Positions 24,195 to 32,255 of a stretch of 64,000 nt of DNA are shown here, one piece after another. The stretch lies in contig CAAFUF010000036.1 in the NCBI GenBank assembly GCA_900766135.1, positions 1-64,000 on the forward strand, in the 5' to 3' direction. The translations under genes and the position numbers were made by a program. The notes beneath the pieces were generated by a model, which ran no database searches, was not told the DNA's origin, and worked only from the letters and a program-made list of their open reading frames with translations. The stretch's first letter is position 1; each line of letters starts with the position of its first letter. The stretch comes from Paenibacillaceae bacterium. Its GTDB lineage: Bacteria > Bacillota > Bacilli > Paenibacillales > Paenibacillaceae.

Positions 24195-24743
24195 ATGAGC
24201 CGTTTCGAACAGGAAGTGAAAATACGGGATGCCCGCGACGAAGAACGCGAACAAATCGCCCATGTGATGCTGGAGGCTTATCGGCAATATGCGTTTGACA
24301 TGCCCCGTGAACGGTGGGAGGAATACCGGGAGAACATCCGGAGCTCCGTGTACGGCAACGGTCCCTACGCCCGCCTCGTAGCGGAGCTTGACGGAGAGAT
24401 CGTCGGGAGCGTGCAGCTGTTCCTGACCTCGGAGGCGGCTTACGGAAGGTCGGACCTTGGCATCGAATCGCCCATTATTCGGCTGCTTGCCGTATCGCCC
24501 TACGCCCGCAGACGCGGGGTCGCCAAGCTGCTCCTCCGCGAGGCCGCCCGCAGATCCCTTCAGCTCGGCGCCCGCACGCTGTACCTACATACCTCGGACA
24601 TGATGGCCGCTGCGGTGAAGCTGTATGAAAGCTTGGGTTTCGAACGGGCTTACGAAGCCGATACGTCCAATGGAGAAACCCTCGTCAAATCCTACAAGAT
24701 TCAATTGACGGACGCGCTGCCTCTGCTTCAAGCGGGTGTCTGA
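24195..24743 (+). CDS. GNAT N-acetyltransferase, possibly the acetylating step of the sulfur pathway
   Basis: 182-residue acetyl-CoA-dependent transferase. The GNAT core reads IIRLLAVSPYARRRGVAKLL near 105-125 (motif A, RRRGVA pyrophosphate loop) and LYESLGF near 155 (motif B). The ATG at 24195 follows AAAGGGAGTG; the earlier ATG at 24153 has no site. It is divergent from the LysR gene. The B. subtilis pathway for S-(2-succino)cysteine begins with N-acetylation by a GNAT enzyme (YtmI), and this is the only candidate at the locus; that role is inferred from position, not from sequence detail. Confidence 0.82.
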   Translation: MSRFEQEVKIRDARDEEREQIAHVMLEAYRQYAFDMPRERWEEYRENIRSSVYGNGPYARLVAELDGEIVGSVQLFLTSEAAYGRSDLGIESPIIRLLAVSPYARRRGVAKLLLREAARRSLQLGARTLYLHTSDMMAAAVKLYESLGFERAYEADTSNGETLVKSYKIQLTDALPLLQAGV

Positions 24744-24786
24744 GCGGCTCCGCGCCCGTTTCTGGCATCCCCGGTTCCCCCTAAGG

Positions 24787-24809
24787 TATAATAGAGTAGG
24801 CCACTCTAT
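24787..24809 (+). promoter_or_regulatory. -10 element and inverted repeat before the alarmone synthetase gene
   Basis: A perfect TATAAT (24787-24792) is overlapped by ATAGAGT-AGGCC-ACTCTAT (24791-24809), a perfect 7-bp dyad over the expected start site. A bound factor there would block initiation. No clear -35 is visible. Confidence 0.5.
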
Positions 24810-24843
24810 ACACATCTAAAGATAAAGGACGGAACCCATCCCT

Positions 24844-25593
24844 ATGATCGATAATTCCTATATCAACCCTCTGGAGCAGATGAAGGCGTTGCAAAAAAAG
24901 CTAACGCGGTTCATTATGATGTACAAATTTGCGCTCCACGAAGTGGAGACCAAAATCGAAATCTTGCAGGAGGAATTCCAGCTTCTGCATGAGTATAATC
25001 CGATCGAGCACACGAAATCGAGAATCAAATCCCCGGAAAGCATCATGAAGAAGCTGTACCGCAAGGGCGGCGCTACCTCTATCGAGGAAATCAAGCGCAA
25101 CATCCGCGACATTGCCGGCATTCGCATCACCTGCTCGTTCATCTCGGACATTTACCGGATCAGCGAAATGCTGCGAGCGCAAAAGGACCTGAACATTCTC
25201 TCGGTGAAGGACTACATCAAACACCCCAAGCCCAACGGATACAAAAGCCTGCACATGCTGGTCGAGGTGCCGGTGTTTATGTCGGACGGCGAGGAGTTGG
25301 TCTGTGTCGAAATCCAGATTCGGACGATCGCCATGGATTTTTGGGCGAGCCTGGAGCATAAAATATTTTACAAATATAACGAATCCGTGCCGGACCGTCT
25401 GCTCGAGGATCTCAAGAATGCCGCCGACACCGCCTATGAGCTGGATCTGAAAATGGAGCAGCTCCAGCAGGAAATGGAGGAAATCAAGCACGCGCATCAA
25501 GCCGAGGCCTCCGGAGAATTCCAACTGCTCATCGATAACCAGAAAATCAGCATCCCGCAGAACCTGCTGAAGTTGTTGTCGGGCGGGGAGTGA
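24844..25593 (+). CDS. GTP pyrophosphokinase family small alarmone synthetase
   Basis: 249-residue single-domain (p)ppGpp synthetase (RelP/RelQ type) without hydrolase, TGS or ACT domains. It makes alarmone from ATP and GDP/GTP. Motifs: TKSRIKSPESIMKKLYRK near 58-75 (ATP and Mg site), DIAGIRITC near 91, KHPKPNGYKSLHM near 125 (G-loop Tyr) and EIQIRTIAMDFWASLEHKI near 155. The C-terminal tail (about 45 residues, coiled-coil-like QLQQEMEEIKHAHQ) probably mediates oligomer assembly. Start is ATG at 24844 after AAAGGACGG. RelP and RelQ cannot be told apart with certainty here. Confidence 0.88.
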   Translation: MIDNSYINPLEQMKALQKKLTRFIMMYKFALHEVETKIEILQEEFQLLHEYNPIEHTKSRIKSPESIMKKLYRKGGATSIEEIKRNIRDIAGIRITCSFISDIYRISEMLRAQKDLNILSVKDYIKHPKPNGYKSLHMLVEVPVFMSDGEELVCVEIQIRTIAMDFWASLEHKIFYKYNESVPDRLLEDLKNAADTAYELDLKMEQLQQEMEEIKHAHQAEASGEFQLLIDNQKISIPQNLLKLLSGGE

Positions 25594-25610
25594 TCCGTGC
25601 CGGCTAATCG

Positions 25611-25660
25611 AAAAAAAACCGCCCCTCCGTCAATCAGTGACGTTGGGGCAGTTTTCATTT
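25611..25660. terminator. Terminator between convergent alarmone and SLH genes
   Basis: AAAACCGCCCC...GTC pairs with GAC...GGGGCAGTTTT (one mismatch), with A and T tracts on both sides. It is suited to stop both transcripts. Confidence 0.8.
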
Positions 25661-25674
25661 TAAGTATTCAGGAA

Positions 25675-28600
25675 CTAGATTAAGTTCGCCGCTTGCAAAA
25701 GACGCTCCACGATCGCGGCCGTCTCCGCTTTCGTAATCAACTGCTGAGGAAGCACCTTGCCTTGGTTTCCGATCACGATACCCAATCGAATGTTTAGCGC
25801 CGCCGCAGGTTTGGCCCAGTCGCCGAACTGATTGCTGTCGGCAAAGTCCGCCAGCAGCCGCTCCTGCTCCTCTGACGATATCGTTGTATCCATTCCGGCG
25901 AGCGCCATGGCTCTTGTGAGGATCGCCATCGCTTCTTGCCTTGTAATATTCTGCTTAGGTTCAAATTTGCCGTCCGTGTAGCCTTGCACCAAACCGTAAG
26001 AAGAACCGACCGAGACGGCTTCATAAAACCAATCTTGCGGATTTACGTCACTGAATTGCCCGGTTTGATCGGCTTTTTGCAACCCCAAAGCTCTGACCAC
26101 AATCGCTGCAAACTCCGCTCTCGTAATCTCATTGTCCGGCAAGTAACGCTGATCGTCAGCTCCGTTCACCACTAATCGGGACGCCAGATTCTCTATACTG
26201 TTCTGTGCCCAATGTCCGGCGATATCCTCAAATGTCTTGTTGTTGTAAATCACCGAGTATACGCTGTTGGTCAAGCTATTGATCGTTGCATAGTAAACGC
26301 CGTTGATCTGAGTCACCTTGGTCGGCACGTGCGCAATACTTCCATCCGCCTTTACCACAATGCCTGTCGTGATTTTATTCGGATCTACGCCGTCCGGAAT
26401 GGCGATCGTTCTTTCCACATAGGCGTTGAACCGATCGACCGTAACTTCTTTCCCTCCATAAACCGCGGTAATCTTAAAATCGACCGCTGGCGCGACGATT
26501 CGGATGTTGCCCGACGGATCCGGGGTCACTGCGAGTTGGTTGTCCGGCATATTCGCGATTTCCACCCGCACTTTTATATCCTCGAGCGCCACGCCCGATC
26601 CGATCTGCGACGAGATGGCGTCGACATTGATTTGCATGGCCGGCAGCGTGTATCCTGCCCGTTCCGTCTTGACTTCAAGCACTGCGTTTTTGCTCTCCAT
26701 GTTCTTCACCATTCGTGCGTTCAGTTCACCGATGACCACATCGGAATGGTTGCTCACCGGAACGGTGACGACGTATCCTTGGTCTACTGTCGCCAGAACC
26801 TTGTTGAGCTTTTGCTCATCTACGGTTACCGTCGTCAGCTTCTTGTTGTCCACCGTCGTAACTTTAGCCGTAGCCGTTCGAGCCTGTTCCTTGCCGTTGA
26901 CGATGACTGCGACTCCTTCATCCCCTTCAGTTGGCTGTGGGGTCGGTACGGGACTTGGCCCTGTACCGGAACCGCCGCCAGTACCCGGACTGCCTCCAGA
27001 ACCAGGACTGCCGCTATCCCCGCTAGGATAAGGTTTGATCTGGCTGTTGGATACCGTAATGTCCGCCCACTTTACGATTTTGCCGTCCGCATCAACCTCC
27101 ACAATGTAAAGATGCTGGCCGCCAGTAACGGCGATATTATGGTTTGCCGTTAATGTTTGCAAGTATCCTAATCCCGTCGCGTTCGCCCCGACACTAGGCC
27201 GCGTATAGGCGCCAGCCGCTCCAACTGTGTAATTTAACGTGTGGCCGCTTGCAATCGCCGGTACGACGGTTGCCTGTGTCGTGCCCGTCGCGCTGCCCTG
27301 TGCCCACGTGAAGCCAGTCAACTCGGGCGCGTCAGGCACGAGCACGGATAAAGCACGCAGTTTGGGGTAATCCACACCTTCCTGGATAAACCAGATATTA
27401 TCGAAGTCCCAAGCGGCAAACGTATCCATCCGCATCATTTCCGCTGTTGATTTCGGCTCGCCTTTTCCCTTGTCCTCTTGGCCGCTATTGATTCGGTCAT
27501 AATAGCTGCTGATCACCGTACTGCTTCCGGAATTCTTCCCAATCAGCCCCCCTACAGTAGCGCTGCCGCTGCTACCTGATGAAACTAGCCCATATGCATA
27601 ACTATTGCGGATTGCGGCGTTAAGATTGTAGCCGACCAAGCCGCCGACATAGTTTCCAACGCCATCCGCCGTTACACTGCCGGCTGCGTAGTTATCGCTG
27701 GCTTCGCCGCTATTGGTGCCAATCAAGCCGCCGATAAAATTGTTATTGCCCAATGCGGTTACCGCGACGTTTGCGTAGCTGCGAGTGATTACGCCGCTCA
27801 CGTCATTCCCCCCGGCCAGCCCGCCTATAGCCCCGTTTCCCGTTACGCTTCCGCTCGCATAACTGTTACGAATCGTACCCCAGTTATACCCGATCAAACT
27901 TCCGACTACCCCGGCTTCCCCCTCGCTCGTCACCTGCGCATCTTCGAGGATGACGTTGCGCAGCGCGCCAGCCCTACCGACAACGCCGAACAGGCCAACA
28001 AAATCATACACTGCAGTGGAGACGTCCATCTTCAATCCTGTAATCACATGCTTTGTTCCGTCCAGGCTGCCCGTAAACGGATGATTGATATCTCCGATCG
28101 GAGCCCAGTTCTCATACCCGGACAAATCAATATCGTTGCCGAGCTTGTAGTGGGCACCCAAGTTGTCTCGAATACTATCGAGACCAGCTGCCGTGGTAAC
28201 GACATACGGATCTTCCGCGCTCCCTGTACCTGACGTTGGTTCCGGCTGTGCGATATGGTTATCCTCTACGGCCACATCTGCCCATTTTACAATTCTGCCT
28301 TCTGCGTCAACCTCTACAATGTAAAGATGCTGGCCGCTAAGTACCGGGATATCCGCGTTACGGATCAGGTCATTTACATACCCAAGCACAGAGGCGTCCG
28401 ATCCAAGCGTCGGACGGGGATACGCCCCTCCCGTGCCGATCACGTATTTCAACGTTCCTTCAGGAACGGACGTCGCTTGAGTCGTGCCCACAGCACCGCC
28501 TACCGCCCACGAGAAGCCGTCTAGTTCCGGCGCCGGGGACGATTGTTGGAATATTTGCAGTCGCGGGTAATCGTTGCCCTCGTCGATCGTCCAGATGTCG

Positions 28601-30942
28601 TCGAAATCCCAACCTGCAAACGTGCTCTCCTGTCTCATCTCGTCTTGCGTTTTTGCAAAGCTGGTGTCGCTGAAACCATACTCTCCGTTATTGGCAACCG
28701 GACTCTCGAGCCCTTCTGACGCTCCAGCCGTTCCGTATACGTAACTGTTCTCTAGGACACCATGATTAATTCCGACCAGTCCGCCGACATTGTCGTATCC
28801 GCCCACGCTTCCGATCGCATAGCTGTTGCTTATTTGCCCCCTATACTCTTCCTCGATGTCGCTCATAGCGGCATTAAATCCGACCAATCCGCCTACATAA
28901 AATCCACCAGTCACCTCGCTGATCGCATAGCTGTTTCTGATCGCGGCTGACACATCATTGTAACCGACCAGTCCACCGACATAGTCGTTTCCGCTTACGT
29001 TTCCGGTCACGTAGCTGTTCTCGACTGTGCCGGAGTTCCGACCGATCAGACCGCCGACGAAAGCAGAGTTATACGCACCGCTGGAAATCGAAGCTACCGA
29101 CACGTCTTCCAATCCAACGTTGCGAATGATGCCGTAGGATTCGGCGAATAAACCGGCCGGGTTGATTTCGGAGTTGATGTTGAGCCCTCTGATGACATGC
29201 CCGTCACCGTCAAAGGTTCCAAGAAAGATAGCGTCATAGCCAATCGGCATCCAATTCTCATACCCGGACAAATCGAGATCATTTCCGAGCTTGTAATGAG
29301 CGCTCAGATTGTCGCGTATGCCGTCAAGCTCGGCTGCCGTGGTAACGATATAAGGATCTTCCTCTGTCCCGGAGCCCTCCATTGCTGCGCCCGTCAATAC
29401 AGGCCCAACCGCCTCACTTCCCGCCGGGAGACCTGACGATGTACCGGTTGCAGCTACAGGCGTTACCTCGAACGAGATGTACTTGCCCGCTTGCGCTGGA
29501 TCAAGCAGCAGCGTCTTGGAGGTCGCCCCTCCGATCGCCGCCTTGTTCGTGCCTGACGCGTCATCCGCGGCATACCACTGGAACGTCGTTGCGCCTTCCG
29601 CATCATGATCCGCATCGACGTAAGTATATCCCCCGGCCAACGTTTGGCCGACTTGCGCCGTTCCCGAAACCGTCACGCCGCTCACGGTCGGCGCCTGATT
29701 CGGGTCTGACGGCACTCCTTCCTCATAGCGGGCCACCCGGATTTGATTGCCTTCAGCCCAAACCGCATACAGGCCGTTACCGAAGGCCGCCAGGATCGGA
29801 TCCGCCGCCGGTTTGGAAGGATCCGCGTTTAGCCCGGTCCCGCCATCGACGAAGGACCAACCGGTTCCATCGTATTTTTTGACCCGGACTTGAGCGGTTG
29901 AATTAGCATTAAGCTCCGGCCATATCGCATATAAGGAGTTGTTGTACACCGTCATGGCGGGGGAAAGGGCTGTTCTCGACGGATCAGCATTCAATCCGCC
30001 GCCATCCGCCCACGTCCAACCGCTTACGTTGTCATAAACTTTGACCCGCACTTGGAGCCCGGTTCCATTTGATTCACGCCAAGTCGCAAATAAGCGATCG
30101 CCGAATGTGACCAGGCGAGGGAAAGCTGCAGACATATTCGGATCCGAATTCAGTCCATTGCCGTCATTCGTGTCCGACCAGGTTGTTTCTCCGCCATATC
30201 TTTTTACGGGAATATAAGATTGACTCGGAGATGGATAAGCCGATAAGTTCTCTTGCCAGGTAATAAATAAGGAGTCGTCAAATACCGCGAGTTTAGGGTT
30301 ATTGACGTTCCCGGAAGCAAGAGTCAAACCCGGGCCTTCCACAACCGATGTCCATACGGCTCCGTTATATTTCTTAACCTGAGCTTTATAACCCCCCGGG
30401 CCTTCGTACCAGGTTGCATACAATGCGCCATCGAATGCGGCCAAATCGGGGGCATACCCGGTAGAACTGGAAACGTTTAAGCCTGAACCGCCGTCAACCA
30501 CCGCCCAGACACCGTCGCTAATGTACTTCTTGACTCGAATTTGCGAATACGAGGAGTTGTTCTCAGACCATGACGCATATAAACCATCGTCGAAAACTGC
30601 CAGTTTTGGCTGTTCGGCAGTATGAGCGGGATCTACATTTAGTCCGACACCGCCATCGACGGGACTCCATATCCCGTCTTCATACTTCTTAGCCCGGATC
30701 TTGCCGTTTTCCTGCCAGACCACAAACAAGGCGTCACCGTAAACCACCGCGTTCGGTCTACTTGCTCCATAGGGAGGATTCGCGTTTAACCCGCCGCCGT
30801 CGATCCGTGTCCAAAGCCCGGACGCCGACGCGACGCCACCTCCCGGTACGAACGTCACCACCGAAACGAAGACAATCATCAAACTCATAACCAGGGACAT
30901 CCATTTTCGTCCCCCTTGAAGCCTCTTCATTCTTGTTGTCAT
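25675..30942 (-). CDS. Giant SLH-anchored surface protein with propeller-like, GLUG and Ig-like repeats
   Basis: 1755-residue exported wall protein. ATG at 30942 follows GAGGTGATT. A signal peptide (to about 42) is followed by eight ~50-residue repeats of the type LNADPS...YDGTGWSFVDGG (43-430), probably a beta-propeller. Then come an Ig-like module (435-530), GLUG-motif stretches (545-800 and 900-1200, for example YVGGLVGYN and VGGLIGKNSG), a Gly/Ser/Pro linker near 1380 and three C-terminal SLH modules (FEDIAGHWAQNSI, FSDVNPQDWFYEA, FADSNQFGDWAKP). SLH modules bind pyruvylated wall polymer. No enzymatic motif was found; adhesion or wall architecture is likely. Confidence 0.9.
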   Translation of the reverse strand: MTTRMKRLQGGRKWMSLVMSLMIVFVSVVTFVPGGGVASASGLWTRIDGGGLNANPPYGASRPNAVVYGDALFVVWQENGKIRAKKYEDGIWSPVDGGVGLNVDPAHTAEQPKLAVFDDGLYASWSENNSSYSQIRVKKYISDGVWAVVDGGSGLNVSSSTGYAPDLAAFDGALYATWYEGPGGYKAQVKKYNGAVWTSVVEGPGLTLASGNVNNPKLAVFDDSLFITWQENLSAYPSPSQSYIPVKRYGGETTWSDTNDGNGLNSDPNMSAAFPRLVTFGDRLFATWRESNGTGLQVRVKVYDNVSGWTWADGGGLNADPSRTALSPAMTVYNNSLYAIWPELNANSTAQVRVKKYDGTGWSFVDGGTGLNADPSKPAADPILAAFGNGLYAVWAEGNQIRVARYEEGVPSDPNQAPTVSGVTVSGTAQVGQTLAGGYTYVDADHDAEGATTFQWYAADDASGTNKAAIGGATSKTLLLDPAQAGKYISFEVTPVAATGTSSGLPAGSEAVGPVLTGAAMEGSGTEEDPYIVTTAAELDGIRDNLSAHYKLGNDLDLSGYENWMPIGYDAIFLGTFDGDGHVIRGLNINSEINPAGLFAESYGIIRNVGLEDVSVASISSGAYNSAFVGGLIGRNSGTVENSYVTGNVSGNDYVGGLVGYNDVSAAIRNSYAISEVTGGFYVGGLVGFNAAMSDIEEEYRGQISNSYAIGSVGGYDNVGGLVGINHGVLENSYVYGTAGASEGLESPVANNGEYGFSDTSFAKTQDEMRQESTFAGWDFDDIWTIDEGNDYPRLQIFQQSSPAPELDGFSWAVGGAVGTTQATSVPEGTLKYVIGTGGAYPRPTLGSDASVLGYVNDLIRNADIPVLSGQHLYIVEVDAEGRIVKWADVAVEDNHIAQPEPTSGTGSAEDPYVVTTAAGLDSIRDNLGAHYKLGNDIDLSGYENWAPIGDINHPFTGSLDGTKHVITGLKMDVSTAVYDFVGLFGVVGRAGALRNVILEDAQVTSEGEAGVVGSLIGYNWGTIRNSYASGSVTGNGAIGGLAGGNDVSGVITRSYANVAVTALGNNNFIGGLIGTNSGEASDNYAAGSVTADGVGNYVGGLVGYNLNAAIRNSYAYGLVSSGSSGSATVGGLIGKNSGSSTVISSYYDRINSGQEDKGKGEPKSTAEMMRMDTFAAWDFDNIWFIQEGVDYPKLRALSVLVPDAPELTGFTWAQGSATGTTQATVVPAIASGHTLNYTVGAAGAYTRPSVGANATGLGYLQTLTANHNIAVTGGQHLYIVEVDADGKIVKWADITVSNSQIKPYPSGDSGSPGSGGSPGTGGGSGTGPSPVPTPQPTEGDEGVAVIVNGKEQARTATAKVTTVDNKKLTTVTVDEQKLNKVLATVDQGYVVTVPVSNHSDVVIGELNARMVKNMESKNAVLEVKTERAGYTLPAMQINVDAISSQIGSGVALEDIKVRVEIANMPDNQLAVTPDPSGNIRIVAPAVDFKITAVYGGKEVTVDRFNAYVERTIAIPDGVDPNKITTGIVVKADGSIAHVPTKVTQINGVYYATINSLTNSVYSVIYNNKTFEDIAGHWAQNSIENLASRLVVNGADDQRYLPDNEITRAEFAAIVVRALGLQKADQTGQFSDVNPQDWFYEAVSVGSSYGLVQGYTDGKFEPKQNITRQEAMAILTRAMALAGMDTTISSEEQERLLADFADSNQFGDWAKPAAALNIRLGIVIGNQGKVLPQQLITKAETAAIVERLLQAANLI

Positions 30943-30999
30943 TTTTTCGAATCACCTCAATAAAATAATAGAATTTTGTCGAAATAGGCGTTTAGTCCC

Positions 31000-31005
31000 A
31001 TTATA
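31000..31005 (-). promoter_or_regulatory. -10 element of the SLH surface protein gene
   Basis: A perfect TATAAT (minus strand) lies about 58 bp upstream of the SLH gene ATG, with no convincing -35 at 17 bp. Confidence 0.4.
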
Positions 31006-31057
31006 GGGCACTCTGCTAAACCGATTCTGAACAACGATTTTTCTTGAAATTAAGCGT

Positions 31058-31100
31058 AAAAAAGCCCCGTTTCCGCGATTGCGCGAGAAAAACGAGGCTT
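31058..31100 (-). terminator. Terminator of the two-component operon
   Basis: On the minus strand AAGCCTCGTTT pairs with AAACGGGGCTT around a loop containing ctcgcgcaatcgcgg, followed by six T. It lies right after the response regulator stop. Confidence 0.82.
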
Positions 31101-31122
31101 GCTTCCTTCGACACTCTTCTTT

Positions 31123-32253
31123 TCAATTTCTGCTGCGCATAAGGCGTTCGTAGCAGCTTCTCGTTTCCGGGTCGGGCTCGATTCCAAGCTCGCCGCGGAT
31201 CAAGCTGACGAACTTTTCGTAATGACGCTTCAATCCATCCCAATTTTCGGCTCGCGCAAAAGCATACATCATCATTCGGCATATCTCATCCGAATACGGC
31301 TCTTTTGCCTGCAGTTTGGACAATCGATCGATCGCCTCACGGACGAAGCCCGACTGCAGTTCGCTTTCGGCCAAACCGAGCATAAACCGCATATAGCGCT
31401 GCTGCAACACGTTCCTTCTTGTCTCGGCCCATGGATAGTCGTGATTCTCCAAATATTCGCCGCGGTACAGCGCCAGCTTGCGGGAATACAACTCCCGGTT
31501 GTGCTTCGTGAGCTCCGGGAAATCGAACGACAGCCGCTCAAACTCATCGACATCCGTTGTCCAATCGACCTGGGTGAGCCGATAGCTGTCAAGGGCATAT
31601 TCCAAGAGTGCCCGGCTTCCCCATTTTTTCAATATGCTCCTGACCTGATAAACGGAGGTGTGCAAGTGCGTGACCGCCTTGTCATACTCAAAATCGGGCC
31701 ATAACGCTTCCAGCAAAAGGTCTTTCGTAACCCATTGCCCGCTGTGGTGCAACAAAAACGCAAATAACTCCTGCGCCTTGGAAGTGCGCCACTTCGGCGA
31801 TTCCCCGGCAAGCGCCGCCGGAACCAGCTGAAGCTGGCCGAAGCATAAAATCCGAAACGGTTCTGCCGTGTCGTTGGCGGCGAGTTCGATCGTCCGTTCC
31901 TTCAGTACGCGATCAAGCGTCTTTGCGAACCGCTCGGGATGAACCGGCTTTAACAAGTAATCGAGTGCGTTCAACTCAAAAGCTTCTATGGCATATTCGG
32001 AATAGGCGGTTACGTACACAAAAGGCAAATCCGGGTTCAGTTGCCGCATCAGTTCGGCAGCTTCGAGACCGTTCATACCCGGCATCCCGATATCCAGAAA
32101 TACGATGTCCGGCTGATCCTCGGCCAAGCGTTCGATGCAGGCTTGCGCGGACATATAGGAGCCGACTACTTTCAGCCTATTGTCCGCAGCAATCAGCCGT
32201 TCCAGTTGGAGCAGCGCCGGTTTTTCATCATCGACCAGTACGGCCTTAAGCAT
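31123..32253 (-). CDS. Response regulator with SARP/BTAD output domain
   Basis: 376-residue regulator. The receiver domain (1-120) has the acidic pair in LVDDEKP, phospho-acceptor Asp in DIVFLDIGMPG near 55 and Lys in DYLLKPVHP near 103. The output is a winged-helix OmpR-like DNA-binding region (about 150-235, RTSKAQELFAFLLHHSGQW) followed by a bacterial transcriptional activation domain (BTAD, 250-376) as in SARP regulators. ATG at 32253 follows AGGAGGG, which lies inside the end of the kinase gene. It is co-transcribed with the hybrid kinase and sits between two cell-surface blocks, so one of them may be its target; no experimental link is known. Confidence 0.9.
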   Translation of the reverse strand: MLKAVLVDDEKPALLQLERLIAADNRLKVVGSYMSAQACIERLAEDQPDIVFLDIGMPGMNGLEAAELMRQLNPDLPFVYVTAYSEYAIEAFELNALDYLLKPVHPERFAKTLDRVLKERTIELAANDTAEPFRILCFGQLQLVPAALAGESPKWRTSKAQELFAFLLHHSGQWVTKDLLLEALWPDFEYDKAVTHLHTSVYQVRSILKKWGSRALLEYALDSYRLTQVDWTTDVDEFERLSFDFPELTKHNRELYSRKLALYRGEYLENHDYPWAETRRNVLQQRYMRFMLGLAESELQSGFVREAIDRLSKLQAKEPYSDEICRMMMYAFARAENWDGLKRHYEKFVSLIRGELGIEPDPETRSCYERLMRSRN

Positions 32254-32255
32254 GT

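Noticed and set aside
25675..30942. tRNA or rRNA genes in the window
   Set aside because: None of the highly conserved rRNA blocks or cloverleaf elements is visible on either strand.
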